Source: Halopenitus malekzadehii
GTDB taxonomy: Archaea; Halobacteriota; Halobacteria; Halobacteriales; Haloferacaceae
Length of the DNA stretch: 64,000 nucleotides
Assembly: GCF_900108505.1 (NCBI RefSeq)
Contig: NZ_FNWU01000005.1
Span: 62,001 to 126,000 of the forward strand
Reading direction: 5' to 3'
A model generated the notes under the pieces. That model worked only from the letters and a program-made list of their open reading frames with translations. It did not search any database and had not been told where the DNA came from. Every line of letters starts with the position of its first letter. The stretch's first letter is position 1. This document shows, in pieces, positions 15,575-25,112 of this stretch. The position numbers were made by a program, and so were the translations under genes.

Positions 15575-18223
15575 TTAGTAACTCGTAATGTCCCGATCAC
15601 CAAGTACTCGGGTGTAGGTGTCGTCGCCAGTGACATCTGCCAGACGGCCGGCAAGTTCACGCAGGTCGTCATCGACACCCCACTTGTCAACGTAGTTCTG
15701 GACGGCCTGTCCCTTCTCGTAGCGGTACCGAAGGAACTGCAGTTTATCGAGGTTCGAGAGGTGGTCGTCGCTATCGCCGTTGGTTCGCTCCTGGATGTAG
15801 GCCTGCCGTTTCTCGTTGTCCCACGTCCCGAGTTCGAAGCCGTCGTCCTGGTTGTAGAGGCAAATCTCTTTTAGCTCCTCGGGCGTGGCGTTTGTGCCCC
15901 GACAGAGCTTGTTCACGTCGTCGAAGGCTGGGTCGTCGCTGTCGAGGAGATCGACGAACACGTCCTCGACGCCAATGTCGCTGGCCTCTTGGATGATACC
16001 GTAAATCTCTTGCACGACTTCCTTGGCAGACATAATTTCGCCGTCGCGCTGTACTTTTCCGTGATGCTTGGAGTATTCGCGGAAACACGCACCCATCTCC
16101 ATCACGCCGATGTCACCCCGTGAGAGGTCACGGTTCTCTTCAAGTTGCTTGCGGGTGCGACGAGCTGTTCGGTAGATGTTACGGCGGAGCGAGTTCCACG
16201 ACGCTGGCTCTGTTTTGTCTATGGGACGGGCGACGACGACGATGTCGAAAGAGACGGATTCACCGGTAATGAACTTACTAATGTCTGCGGTGAGGGGATA
16301 TGTAGCCGTAACTTCGAAGCCGACGTTACAGAGTGATTCAAGAAGTTCTCCCCACGACTCCGAATCGCTGTGGTGGTAAGTGAAAGTGAGTGAGCCGTCG
16401 TCTTTGAGCGCCCTTTTGATTACGGTAAACGCTTGTTCGAGTTCAGACTCAAAGTCTTCCGCGGTCTTATCAAAGTAGGGATTCGTGACGATGGATTCTG
16501 CTCGTGGAGTTTTCTCTTTATCGAATCCAGGATACTCGTCCTCAAGAAGAATCTTCTGCCAAACATAAAAATAATCAGCCAACTCAGAGTAAATGATATT
16601 ATCGTAGTACGGTGGATCCGTAATAACTGCATCATACTCGTTTTCGGCTTTAATTGTCCTCATATCTCCCTGATGAATCTCAGTGTTTGAGCCGATTCCA
16701 TGATTGAATGGCTCTGTTTTTACAGTCTCTCCATTATACACATATCGTTCAGTCGGTGAATTTGCGTATTCAACGCCGCTTTTTACCATATCCCAGTTCG
16801 ACTGGAACGTACCACGTCCGAATTTTGCACCCCAAACGTTGTTTTCTACAGGATATGTGGGTGGATTGAATGAGTTTGTACGGAAAAAATCCCCAATCTT
16901 ATTATAAGGCATATCATAGGAGACCATCATTGTGTTCGTTCTAAGCGAGTCAGTAAACGCCAACAGAAGATACTCTTTTGTGTTTTGATTAGGGATCTCG
17001 GAGATGCGTTGAAGAAGCTTTGAGAAGCAGAGTAGTTGACGCTCGTTGAACATATCCGTCCACTGAATATAGTCGTGGTCAAAGAGTGGACGCCGGTTTA
17101 CTGTTTCATGACCTTCTGGAATACTCTCATCAGGAACAAATTTATGTAAATCTTCACTGGATTCCCACTCGCTTTTTGCTTCAGAGAATAGTTTAACATC
17201 CGCATCTTCAGCTTTTTTGTATCCTTTATGTTCACTTTTTGCTTTCCCTGACTGTTCACAACATTCACAATAATATTCAACAGCATATAGCCGTAGGTCA
17301 TATCCGCCTAATTCCTGAATCGCGTCCGTTATTGCATATTTTTGTCCACAATCTGGACAGTTGTACTTCCCACCGCGTGAGACATTCCCTTCTTTCGGAG
17401 CAAAGCCGTGTCCACAATCATCACAGACGCTCTCTGACTGCCAATCATCTACGAGCGTCACCGCACCACAATCCGGACAAAGGACGTTGTATTTGTCATC
17501 GTTCTCATAGCGTCCCTTCGCCACACGATAGTCCTTGAACAGCGGAACTGTGTGCCCACAGGAGACACAGTCCAATTCCTTCACCCAGAAGTTGTACATC
17601 ACGTCCGCTTTGTGATCGCCGTTCGGACACGGCGTCTTGTAGTACTGGAGAATCTCGTCAGCAACGTCCTCTTTGACTTGCTTGAACGCCGCCTCTAAAT
17701 CCATGACATTGGTCTCTCCAGCTTCAAGTTGCTTCTTCGTGACGAACCACGCGACCGGGTTCAGGTCGTTACCGACAACCTCAGCCCCGAACCGCGAGGC
17801 TTCGACGAGCGACGTTCCACCACCCATAAACGGATCGAGAATCTTTTTGTCTTTGACGCGAACATCCTTCGGATATAGTTCCCAGAGGCTCTCGGGGTCG
17901 CTCATATCAACGCGATTAATGAGCGATGCCACGTCTGTTTCTGTCTCGTCACCCCATCCGTCGAGGGTTTCGTTGTTCTTTCCGGGTTCGAAGACCTCGA
18001 CCTTCTCCGGATCGTCGAGAAGCGTGTACAGCGAGATTGCTCTGAAGACACAGCCGAGTCTCCGGGCCCACCACTTGTGCATCGTGTAGATCGGTCGGTA
18101 GTGCATCTTCGCCCGACCTTCCTTCTCTGCGATTTCGTTCACGCGCTCGATGGGGAATCCCCGTTCGATGGGGAGTTCCGTCCGCTCACGTTCGGTTGGT
18201 GGGGACCCAGATTGCTCAGACAT
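15575..18223 (-). CDS. DUF1156-type DNA methyltransferase, 882 aa
   Basis: The N-terminal PIERVNEIAEKEGRA (24-38) and HKWWARR (49-55) are the hallmark of DUF1156. The SAM-binding motif DPFMGGGTS lies at 130-138 and the catalytic DPPYYDN at 536-542, as in adenine-N6 or cytosine-N4 enzymes. Between 199 and 323 there are at least six CxxC or CxC pairs, a stacked zinc-ribbon block that probably reads DNA. The C-terminal 250 residues are helical. DUF1156 methylases occur with DUF499 ATPases and helicases in predicted anti-phage modules, and a DUF499 and an SNF2 gene follow at 21.8-26.9 kb. It is expected to mark host DNA. Confidence 0.88.
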   Translation of the reverse strand: MSEQSGSPPTERERTELPIERGFPIERVNEIAEKEGRAKMHYRPIYTMHKWWARRLGCVFRAISLYTLLDDPEKVEVFEPGKNNETLDGWGDETETDVASLINRVDMSDPESLWELYPKDVRVKDKKILDPFMGGGTSLVEASRFGAEVVGNDLNPVAWFVTKKQLEAGETNVMDLEAAFKQVKEDVADEILQYYKTPCPNGDHKADVMYNFWVKELDCVSCGHTVPLFKDYRVAKGRYENDDKYNVLCPDCGAVTLVDDWQSESVCDDCGHGFAPKEGNVSRGGKYNCPDCGQKYAITDAIQELGGYDLRLYAVEYYCECCEQSGKAKSEHKGYKKAEDADVKLFSEAKSEWESSEDLHKFVPDESIPEGHETVNRRPLFDHDYIQWTDMFNERQLLCFSKLLQRISEIPNQNTKEYLLLAFTDSLRTNTMMVSYDMPYNKIGDFFRTNSFNPPTYPVENNVWGAKFGRGTFQSNWDMVKSGVEYANSPTERYVYNGETVKTEPFNHGIGSNTEIHQGDMRTIKAENEYDAVITDPPYYDNIIYSELADYFYVWQKILLEDEYPGFDKEKTPRAESIVTNPYFDKTAEDFESELEQAFTVIKRALKDDGSLTFTYHHSDSESWGELLESLCNVGFEVTATYPLTADISKFITGESVSFDIVVVARPIDKTEPASWNSLRRNIYRTARRTRKQLEENRDLSRGDIGVMEMGACFREYSKHHGKVQRDGEIMSAKEVVQEIYGIIQEASDIGVEDVFVDLLDSDDPAFDDVNKLCRGTNATPEELKEICLYNQDDGFELGTWDNEKRQAYIQERTNGDSDDHLSNLDKLQFLRYRYEKGQAVQNYVDKWGVDDDLRELAGRLADVTGDDTYTRVLGDRDITSY

Positions 18224-18337
18224 AGTTCAGTATACAGTAGAGATTACGGACGAGCCTCATAAGTGTACAGTCTCCCAATCAGCTCTCTTGGCTCCCCTAC
18301 GTTTATCACCGATACGTCAGAACCGTAGTCTCATTAT

Positions 18338-19324
18338 ATGAGCGAAGACAGGGATATAGAACAGGATGAACGATTGCGCGATAAGATTCCGATTTGGACT
18401 GGTTACTCTCTAATTGCGCTCTTTACACTCTGGTTGATTCTTGAAATATTGGGAAAAGTGAACTGGGTTCGAATACAGCCGCCTCTGGGCGCATCTGATT
18501 TTGGGCCTATCGCTAGTGCAGTTGGAACGATTGTCCTCACTTTTGGTTTATTGCTTTTATATGATAAGCAGGCGCGTCTCCAAGGCATCCAAGCACAGAC
18601 CCAACGCAATCAAGAACAGTTGATGGAACAGCAGTTCCGGCCATTCTTGACTGGCGAAGTTGGGTTTATGAATGTCACATCAGTTCACTTCTCCATTCAG
18701 AATTCAGGGAACGGACCTGCGTTTGACGTGGTCGCAGAGTGGAGTGTCGCGGGACAGTCAAGATCTTGGGAGATCCCTAGACTGGCTGCTGGTGAAAATC
18801 ATAGCTTTCCTATTGTTGTTGAGGGTGATGACTGGTTGCTATCGACGGGAGAAATTGAAGAGTATCTAGACGAACACGATGCGGGGACAGAAATACAATA
18901 CTCCATAGAGTGTAAAGACAGATTTGACGAACCACTAGATTTCTCAGGTGCGGTTGATTTTGGCGTGCTGATTCAACGTTCAAACTCCGATGAGATATGG
19001 GATACAGATCCTCTAGAAGAGATGCAAAATGATCTAAGCAAAATCCAGCGGGACATTAGAAAAATGAGACAGTCGGAGAAAAAAGACGAACAAGCCGCAC
19101 GCTGGCAGAATCGTATAAGCCAAACAAACGAAATTGAGGCATTGGTCGAGAAACACGGAGAATTAACTGTGGATCAGCTTAACAGCCTGACCAATATCTC
19201 GGAGTCCAACATCAGATATAGACTACGAGCTCTTGACTCAGCAGGATCAATCCATTTTCTCAGAAATTCTGATAAAGCTACGTCTCGTCGGGACGGTCAT
19301 AATAAGAAATTAAGCGAGTTTTGA
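18338..19324 (+). CDS. Two-TM membrane protein with C-terminal helix-turn-helix, 328 aa
   Basis: Two hydrophobic helices (about 22-43 and 60-80) anchor the protein. A strand-rich middle follows (TSVHFSIQNSGNGPAFDVVAEW, read in parts; 110-210), which looks like an immunoglobulin-like sensor fold. A coiled coil comes next at 225-265, then a winged helix at 270-315 (LVEKHGELTVDQLNSLTNISESNIRYRLRAL). Membrane anchoring with a cytoplasmic HTH suggests a one-component sensor or a membrane-tethered DNA-binding effector. It is transcribed away from the methyltransferase and is followed after 3 bases by the zinc-protein gene. The family was not recognised. Confidence 0.65.
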   Translation: MSEDRDIEQDERLRDKIPIWTGYSLIALFTLWLILEILGKVNWVRIQPPLGASDFGPIASAVGTIVLTFGLLLLYDKQARLQGIQAQTQRNQEQLMEQQFRPFLTGEVGFMNVTSVHFSIQNSGNGPAFDVVAEWSVAGQSRSWEIPRLAAGENHSFPIVVEGDDWLLSTGEIEEYLDEHDAGTEIQYSIECKDRFDEPLDFSGAVDFGVLIQRSNSDEIWDTDPLEEMQNDLSKIQRDIRKMRQSEKKDEQAARWQNRISQTNEIEALVEKHGELTVDQLNSLTNISESNIRYRLRALDSAGSIHFLRNSDKATSRRDGHNKKLSEF

Positions 19325-19327
19325 CTT

Positions 19328-19786
19328 ATGCCACCGCTTCCCAACAACAGATTACTACACGCCGTCGGACTCTGCGCACTCTGTGATGAGGGAAATCCGG
19401 ATTATGATGTAATCGACCTAAAATTTGAACAGCCGGGTCGAATCGGAGTTTGTGAAGACTGTTTTGAAGGGTTAGTTGGTAATGGGAAAACACAGCGGTG
19501 TTCGCTCTGCTACCGTGGAGCAAGATTTGGGACTTGGCAACTCACAACCTATCGAACATTAAGTCAACCAACTCCACAGAAATTAAAACACGAAGCAGAT
19601 CATTTTTTATTCTGTGAGGAACATTTTCGTGAACTAGAGAAGAATTGTCGATCCCGTCTCCATCAAGCCAAAATTCGGGCATTCAAAAGCGATGAAGGTT
19701 ATCTAGGCTATCTAGACAATCAAGATCTGCTTCTCCCAATGCGAAGAAGCCTAAAGACAGACGAAATTGACAAGAACAGCAATTAA
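19328..19786 (+). CDS. Zinc-binding protein with two CxxC knuckle pairs, 152 aa
   Basis: C16xxC19 and C39xxC42 (LCALCDEG, VCEDCFEG) look like one zinc site, and C55xxC58 with CEEH near residue 98 may form a second. The C-terminus is basic and helical. It begins 3 bases after the membrane-HTH gene, so the two are one transcription unit. Possible roles are nucleic-acid binding or a regulatory partner for the membrane protein. No family name can be given. Confidence 0.6.
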   Translation: MPPLPNNRLLHAVGLCALCDEGNPDYDVIDLKFEQPGRIGVCEDCFEGLVGNGKTQRCSLCYRGARFGTWQLTTYRTLSQPTPQKLKHEADHFLFCEEHFRELEKNCRSRLHQAKIRAFKSDEGYLGYLDNQDLLLPMRRSLKTDEIDKNSN

Positions 19787-19889
19787 TTCCATCACTATTC
19801 GTAGAGGTGTATCTTATTATAGACTGTTGCTTAAAACCGTCTTATACTGTTCTAGACCACTAAGATCTGACTAGAACAGACTATATTAC

Positions 19890-20729
19890 TTATTCAGTAA
19901 GTACGAGAGAGTCATCCGACGCCCGTTCCACTGCGCCGATCCGTTCCAACCATTCGATCCCCGACGACGCAGTCTCATCACCCACTTGTCGCTGGATAGC
20001 CGACTCGGGAACGCCCTTGAACGGGTCGTTGTCCTCGTATTCGAATTCCAGAAGCAAACCGATAGCGTTGTAGACTGCCTGTCCATCCTGGACGCGGTCG
20101 TTGAGCAGATCGATTTCCTCGTGAATATTGAAGACGTACCCCTGTTCACGCAATCGGTCCAGTTTGTGTTTCATCGCTCCGATGAACTCGTCGCTTTCGA
20201 GTAATTCGAGTTGCGTGTGGATCTCCTCGACGATTACATCCTCGTCAATACCGGTTTGCACGATCCGAACCATATCATCGACATCGTCCTCTCGGTTGGC
20301 GACGGCTTTGAACAGGAAAATGTCGTTCAACGAGACCGCTCTGACGGTGAGATCATCCTCATCGAACAGGTGACGACTCCGATCAACCATCGGCTGTGTC
20401 AATCGAATGACGCCGGCAACCTGTTCGTGAAACACGTCAAACCGCCGGAGATCCTTTTGTAGAATGAACGCAGCCCCGAGTTCGTCGTATTCTTCTGGAA
20501 GTTCCTCTTGGGGTTCGTATCCCGCAGCCCTAAGTACGTGCCATAATCGCTTGAGTTCAGCTCGTTCTCTGACGATCAAATCGATGTCCTTTGTGGCGTT
20601 TTTGAGGTCATCCAGTGTGAGCGCACCGCCCCCGATGAGATAGACCGTTAACTCGTTTTCAAGCAGCCCCGCAAGCTCGCTGAACTGTCGCCGAATCGCG
20701 TCCGACCCGAATGTGGCTTCTCTAGTCAT
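19890..20729 (-). CDS. AbiEii/MenT-like nucleotidyltransferase, 279 aa
   Basis: The N-terminal half has the nucleotidyltransferase signature: GGGA at 33-36 followed by K47-D48-I-D50-L, giving the metal-binding aspartate pair. The rest is helical, with a C-terminal helical cap. ATG 20729 is chosen because it overlaps the stop of the HTH gene (ATGA); the frame extends 15 codons further but those residues are arginine-rich and unlike the protein. Enzymes of this group act as toxins of AbiE-type toxin-antitoxin pairs, often modifying tRNA or blocking translation. The target here is unknown. Confidence 0.78.
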   Translation of the reverse strand: MTREATFGSDAIRRQFSELAGLLENELTVYLIGGGALTLDDLKNATKDIDLIVRERAELKRLWHVLRAAGYEPQEELPEEYDELGAAFILQKDLRRFDVFHEQVAGVIRLTQPMVDRSRHLFDEDDLTVRAVSLNDIFLFKAVANREDDVDDMVRIVQTGIDEDVIVEEIHTQLELLESDEFIGAMKHKLDRLREQGYVFNIHEEIDLLNDRVQDGQAVYNAIGLLLEFEYEDNDPFKGVPESAIQRQVGDETASSGIEWLERIGAVERASDDSLVLTE

Positions 20730-21652
20730 AGTTCGACCCCGTACTCGTCGGCCAGCGTTTCGAACTCTTCCCACCGCGGCGTTGCTTCAGACACCTTCCC
20801 ACCTTCCGTCTTTAGGAACTCCACCAGTGGGTTGACGATCTCCGTAATTCCATACTCATCTGCAGCTGTTTTCAGGCGCTCCGGTGAGAGATCCGCCTTC
20901 ACAGCGAGCAAGAGCGCGTACTTCCGGTGGCGAGAGTCGTTTTCGATGAGGAGAAGATGGCAGAACAGATCTCCCGGCGTGAGCGAGTTACGATCCTCTG
21001 AATAGAAGTAGTACTGTTCAGATGTCGTGAAAAACTGGAGCCCATACTCGGCAAAGGCATCGAGCCCCGTCCGGTGATAATCAGGATGCTCGACTTCGGT
21101 ATCGGTGCGGACGAGAAACTCCTCGTGGGATTCCCACACGAGTGTTCCGCTTCCGATGTCCTGTTTGATCCGAACCCGGTGGATGTGGTGCTGAAGTTCG
21201 TGTGCGAAGGTATGGAGATCGTTGAACTCCTCGGTGAGCCGGTATTGACTGTGTTGTTTGATGACCATCGCACGGTTTGTGAGTGTCCTGAGTCCGCGAT
21301 AGATCGTCGCTCGTGCATGTCCTGTCTGTTCCGCCAGTTCAGTTGCTGTCCACGCGTCACCGCTGCTTAGATAGTACAGAATGTTCAGCATCGAAGGAGT
21401 GAGTACATCCGGAAAATCGACGTGTGGATTCGACTTCGTCAGTGATTGAAGTACCTCAACGCACCGTGCATCACTTGGCTTGGCGATGACTCTATTTCCC
21501 ACTCGTTCTTTGTGGATGAGGTCATACCGAGCCAGGCCAGTGAGTGCCTCAGAGACTGTGTCTTCTCGGTAATTTAGTTCGTCCGCTAGCTCCTGACGCC
21601 CCTTCGGTGAATCAAGGACAGAGAGAACGCGGAGTTCTCGCTCAGCGATCAT
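20726..21652 (-). CDS. AbiEi-like winged-helix antitoxin/regulator, 308 aa
   Basis: Two winged-helix segments are visible, at about 5-55 (RVLSVLDSPKGRQELADEL, REDTVSEALTGLARYDLI) and about 85-140 (LNILYYLSSGDAWTATELAEQTGHARATIYRGLR, in parts). A C-terminal domain of ~170 residues is typical of AbiEi-like antitoxins and haloarchaeal relatives. It precedes and overlaps the nucleotidyltransferase gene. Its promoter is flanked by a perfect 10-bp inverted repeat (21654-21706), so autorepression is likely. The ATG lies right at the predicted transcription start, suggesting a leaderless mRNA. Confidence 0.78.
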   Translation of the reverse strand: MIAERELRVLSVLDSPKGRQELADELNYREDTVSEALTGLARYDLIHKERVGNRVIAKPSDARCVEVLQSLTKSNPHVDFPDVLTPSMLNILYYLSSGDAWTATELAEQTGHARATIYRGLRTLTNRAMVIKQHSQYRLTEEFNDLHTFAHELQHHIHRVRIKQDIGSGTLVWESHEEFLVRTDTEVEHPDYHRTGLDAFAEYGLQFFTTSEQYYFYSEDRNSLTPGDLFCHLLLIENDSRHRKYALLLAVKADLSPERLKTAADEYGITEIVNPLVEFLKTEGGKVSEATPRWEEFETLADEYGVEL

Positions 21653-21653
21653 C

Positions 21654-21706
21654 TTGTCTCATAGATGGCCAGAGACTATTTAAACACCTTGGCAGATATG
21701 AGACAA
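21654..21706 (-). promoter_or_regulatory. Promoter with perfect 10-bp inverted-repeat operator
   Basis: TTGTCTCATA (21654-21663) and TATGAGACAA (21697-21706) are exact reverse complements separated by 33 bases, with TTTAAATA on the minus strand between them as the TATA box. One arm touches the start codon at 21652 and the other lies just upstream of the TATA box. This is classic operator geometry for the winged-helix antitoxin. Confidence 0.8.
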
Positions 21707-21791
21707 ACAGTCATATAATAAATAATTAGTGCGACTCTGGCTTCCGGTCGTTGGCTGTTATTGTTTAATACGTAATTCCGTACTTCGACAG

Positions 21792-24700
21792 CTACTTCTG
21801 GAAGCTAATTTCGACTTTGATGCTCGTCGCTTCGTCCGGCATTCGTTCGAACATGTCCTGTACCTTCGTGTAGTCCTGTTCAGACTGCAATGTCAGGCTT
21901 ATCTGGGTTCGTTCAACATCGGCAGTTCCCTGTAATGCACTGGGAATCCCCTCTCTATCTGGCAGCATAAAGGTGACATCGCCTACCTCGACCTCGCCCG
22001 TCTGATGCTCATCACGCCACTTTTTCCGCATCGCTGAAACATCGTCTCCGTTGTACTCGAAGCGCCACGTGTCTCCCCCTGTGTCGTACTTCCGGAATGG
22101 ATACCCCGGCACCCAGTCGGATGCCTTGTCCGACCCGGTCGTGTTGACGACGTATTCGGGCTCTACGTCCTTGCCGATGTTCTCAAGCAGGAACGTCCGT
22201 ACCATGTACTCAGTGACGCTATTGTCGAATCGGTCCGTCATCTTGTTCACGGTGAACTGCTCTCCCGGCTCAAGGTCCTCGATGTACTCCAGGATCTGCT
22301 CACCGATCCGGTCGGGAACCGTCGGAACGATCTTGACTGTCGTCGGGTCACGATCACCGAGCGACTCCAGGTATCGACCGCCGGCTTCGAGAACGCAATC
22401 GTCCACGAGGAAGTCGTTGACCGCCTCGCGTGCGACGGTCTCAGTTTCGTCCGGTGGTAGGAACACGCTCTCGTCGCTGCGGATCTCCCCGATAATCGTA
22501 TCGAGTTTCGCGTATCCGTCCGCTTCGATTGACGCTTCGATCCGATCAACCAGGTGGGACGCCCCGACGACCGTCGCGCTACCGACATCCCGGATCGTCG
22601 CGTCGGATTGCGGTTTATCGAGGATCTCGTTCCCCCGAACGATGACGTACTGATCCTCACGATTGAGCCGACCGACGGCTCGCATAATGATGTCGTGGCT
22701 GTCTCCGTCGATCCAGATCTCTCCGTCTTGGACGAGTTCGAGTTCGAAGTCTCCAATGTCGAGTGCCGTCGTGCCGCTCCCGAACCGCTGACGAAGTTCC
22801 TGCTCGACATCGTCCACTCCCCACACAGCAACGTCTCCCTTGTGGACTAGGACTGTATCCAGTGAACTTCCGGAGAGGTCACTACGGAAGCCACTCGAAT
22901 CCCGGGCGAGGATCGGCTTGTCGTCAAGTGCCTTGACGGTTCCATTGAGTATGTCGTTCGCGCTTCCGGGAATCGGCAACTCGGGATCTCGAAGGAACTG
23001 CTCGTAAATATCCTCGATCGAGATCTCACCCCGGCGATCGAGTAAGTCTTCGACGATGGACCAGACATGGGTCTGAAGGTCGAAGGGGTCGGCGGCTGCG
23101 GAGTCTGCGATGTTGGATGCGCTTAGTTCGGGTCCATCGATGACGTAGACATCGAGATCCATCGGCGCAGCGAGGTCGAACTCGTTGAGTAGGTCATCGC
23201 TATCGATAACCTCTCCATAGAGCAGTTGAAGCTCTTCTTTGAGTTCGCTCACTTCCTGCTCTTTCATGTTCTCGATGGACTCGCGGATCTCTTCGTCAAG
23301 CGATTCGTCCGCGAGAACCTGCCGGGCACCCTCGATGTAGCGGGCCTTGTCGATGTACCGCGTTCCGGACTCGATAGCCTTGTCTCCAGAGGGCTGGACG
23401 AACACGAGCGTATTACGCCACTCACGCCCTCGCCCGTCGTTCGTGATGACCTGTTCGACTTCTTCCTGCGTCCACTGGTCGTCCTTCACGACGACTTTGA
23501 TCTCACGATCATCCGGGATGTCACGGATGTCGTTTGTCCGGAACCCGATCGGATACGCGTTCGAGCCGAAGATGTCGGTGATGAAGTCCGCGATTTCGGC
23601 TTTGGCTGCTGTCTCTGAAACGTCGGTCGCAGCGTTCCGGATGAGCGCATTCGGGTTCTGCCGATCTCGAATTGCGTACTTCCCGTTGAGTTTGTGTAGA
23701 TGCCACGCAACCCCGTGGAGTCGTTCGAGGTCAAGTACGACATCGGCTACAAGATCTCCGGTCTGATACGCGCCCATCACGATCTCCGAGACATCGGCCC
23801 CTTCTCCCTCGCTGGGTTTCAGCGAGTACAGAAGAATCGTGTTCAGGACGCGGCGGCCGTGTGGTACATCGTCAGTGTCAACGCGGTTGTTGATGTCGCC
23901 CGTCGCCGCGTTCAACCGTTCGTAATTGATCTTCGCCAGCTCGTTTTCGAACTCGATCGCATCGATGTCACCGTGTGTGATCAGATCCGTCTGATCCTGC
24001 ATTTCGAGAAGAACCTTCGAGAACAGGTAGATCATCCCGCGGGTGTTCTGGTTTCCCTCGTCGGCGTAGTACCGCGTTTCGAGGGCATCAAGCAGGACAG
24101 GATGGAACGGGTAGAGATCGTGCATATCCGCGAGGAGATCATCGGGGAGCGTGACGTGGTCGGACTGGTCGTAGGCGTCGAAATAGCCATTGACGATCTC
24201 GCGGGCGGCGCTCTCGTCGATGTCGTCGATGAGGCGGTGGCGCAGGACTTCTCGCTTGTCCACCTGATTGTTCATATTGACTTCGACCGCTTGTTCCCGA
24301 TTCAGGATGTCGTGAACCTCAGAGCCCTCACGAAGAACAGAGACGATCGTGTAGAGGTCGAGGTCGGAGAGCGCGGTCGATTCAAGCAGTGATTGCAGAA
24401 ACGCCTTGTTTGAGCTCTTCCGGTCTCCCTGAAGCGTGTCGAACCAGTCTTCGAGCTCGTCGACGAAGAACGCGACAGTTTCGTCTCCAACCGCATCTTG
24501 AATCGTCTGCATATCGGGGTAGCCGCCGGATTCGAACGTCCCTGGGTCGTAGTCCAGTGCTTCGAAGAACGGCTCCCAGAGATACTCGTATTGTTCGTTC
24601 TGCATTGCGACTGTAATCGGAGTCGCGCTAGCAGGGAGCGCCGACTCGAACCCATCCACCGAGTCGCTGGCCCAATCAGCTGCCGCGGCGGGGGCGTCAA

Positions 24701-24998
24701 AGCAGTGATAGAGGGCAACCATCTGGTGGGACTTCCCACTGCCGTACGGGCCATAGAGAATATGCGTACCTCGTGGGTCGTCACCGGTAAGTGAATCACG
24801 GAGAATTGTGAGGGCTTCTCGAAGCCCTTGAGTCATCAGCGTCCTATCGAAGAAGAGTTCGGCGTCCGACTCGAATTCGTCGTCATCCTCGACGTTGTAG
24901 AGTTTTACTTGTCCGTCTATTTGTCCATCCTCTCGAAGCTCACGGCTCAGGGTAACCGTGTCATCGAGAGTTTTGGGCAAGGGCTCAGTCTCGGCCAT
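21792..24998 (-). CDS. DUF499/BrxC-like AAA ATPase, 1068 aa
   Basis: Counting from the GTG at 25031, Walker A GPYGSGKS lies at 94-101 and Walker B FFVDELEDW at 189-197. A long helical region and several strand-rich repeats follow up to the C-terminus. These features fit the DUF499 group, relatives of BrxC/PglY ATPases from BREX systems. ATG 24998 is preferred as start since GTG 25031 lies inside a palindrome (25021-25032). It is divergent from the SNF2 gene. In DUF499-DUF1156 modules this ATPase is thought to assemble on DNA with the methylase and helicase. The AbiE-like pair separates it from the methyltransferase. Confidence 0.8.
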   Translation of the reverse strand: MAETEPLPKTLDDTVTLSRELREDGQIDGQVKLYNVEDDDEFESDAELFFDRTLMTQGLREALTILRDSLTGDDPRGTHILYGPYGSGKSHQMVALYHCFDAPAAAADWASDSVDGFESALPASATPITVAMQNEQYEYLWEPFFEALDYDPGTFESGGYPDMQTIQDAVGDETVAFFVDELEDWFDTLQGDRKSSNKAFLQSLLESTALSDLDLYTIVSVLREGSEVHDILNREQAVEVNMNNQVDKREVLRHRLIDDIDESAAREIVNGYFDAYDQSDHVTLPDDLLADMHDLYPFHPVLLDALETRYYADEGNQNTRGMIYLFSKVLLEMQDQTDLITHGDIDAIEFENELAKINYERLNAATGDINNRVDTDDVPHGRRVLNTILLYSLKPSEGEGADVSEIVMGAYQTGDLVADVVLDLERLHGVAWHLHKLNGKYAIRDRQNPNALIRNAATDVSETAAKAEIADFITDIFGSNAYPIGFRTNDIRDIPDDREIKVVVKDDQWTQEEVEQVITNDGRGREWRNTLVFVQPSGDKAIESGTRYIDKARYIEGARQVLADESLDEEIRESIENMKEQEVSELKEELQLLYGEVIDSDDLLNEFDLAAPMDLDVYVIDGPELSASNIADSAAADPFDLQTHVWSIVEDLLDRRGEISIEDIYEQFLRDPELPIPGSANDILNGTVKALDDKPILARDSSGFRSDLSGSSLDTVLVHKGDVAVWGVDDVEQELRQRFGSGTTALDIGDFELELVQDGEIWIDGDSHDIIMRAVGRLNREDQYVIVRGNEILDKPQSDATIRDVGSATVVGASHLVDRIEASIEADGYAKLDTIIGEIRSDESVFLPPDETETVAREAVNDFLVDDCVLEAGGRYLESLGDRDPTTVKIVPTVPDRIGEQILEYIEDLEPGEQFTVNKMTDRFDNSVTEYMVRTFLLENIGKDVEPEYVVNTTGSDKASDWVPGYPFRKYDTGGDTWRFEYNGDDVSAMRKKWRDEHQTGEVEVGDVTFMLPDREGIPSALQGTADVERTQISLTLQSEQDYTKVQDMFERMPDEATSIKVEISFQK

Positions 24999-25020
24999 TC
25001 TTAGGTACTTAACTACTGCT

Positions 25021-25059
25021 TGTGTCGACACAATAAACGCTCGGGTGACAGTAGCTGTC
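25021..25059. promoter_or_regulatory. Divergent promoter region with two dyads
   Basis: TGTGTCGACACA (25021-25032) is a perfect 12-bp palindrome and GACAG-TAG-CTGTC (25047-25059) an imperfect-loop dyad. Both lie between the divergent DUF499 and SNF2 genes. They may coordinate expression of the two operons; the regulator is unknown. Confidence 0.5.
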
Positions 25060-25112
25060 GACTATTTGGATGTCACACAACGTATTTGCCTCTCACCTGA
25101 TTCTAACGTACT

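Noticed and set aside
22051-24392. Several plus-strand frames opposite the DUF499 ATPase
   Set aside because: Antisense shadows of a well-supported 1068-residue protein with Walker motifs.
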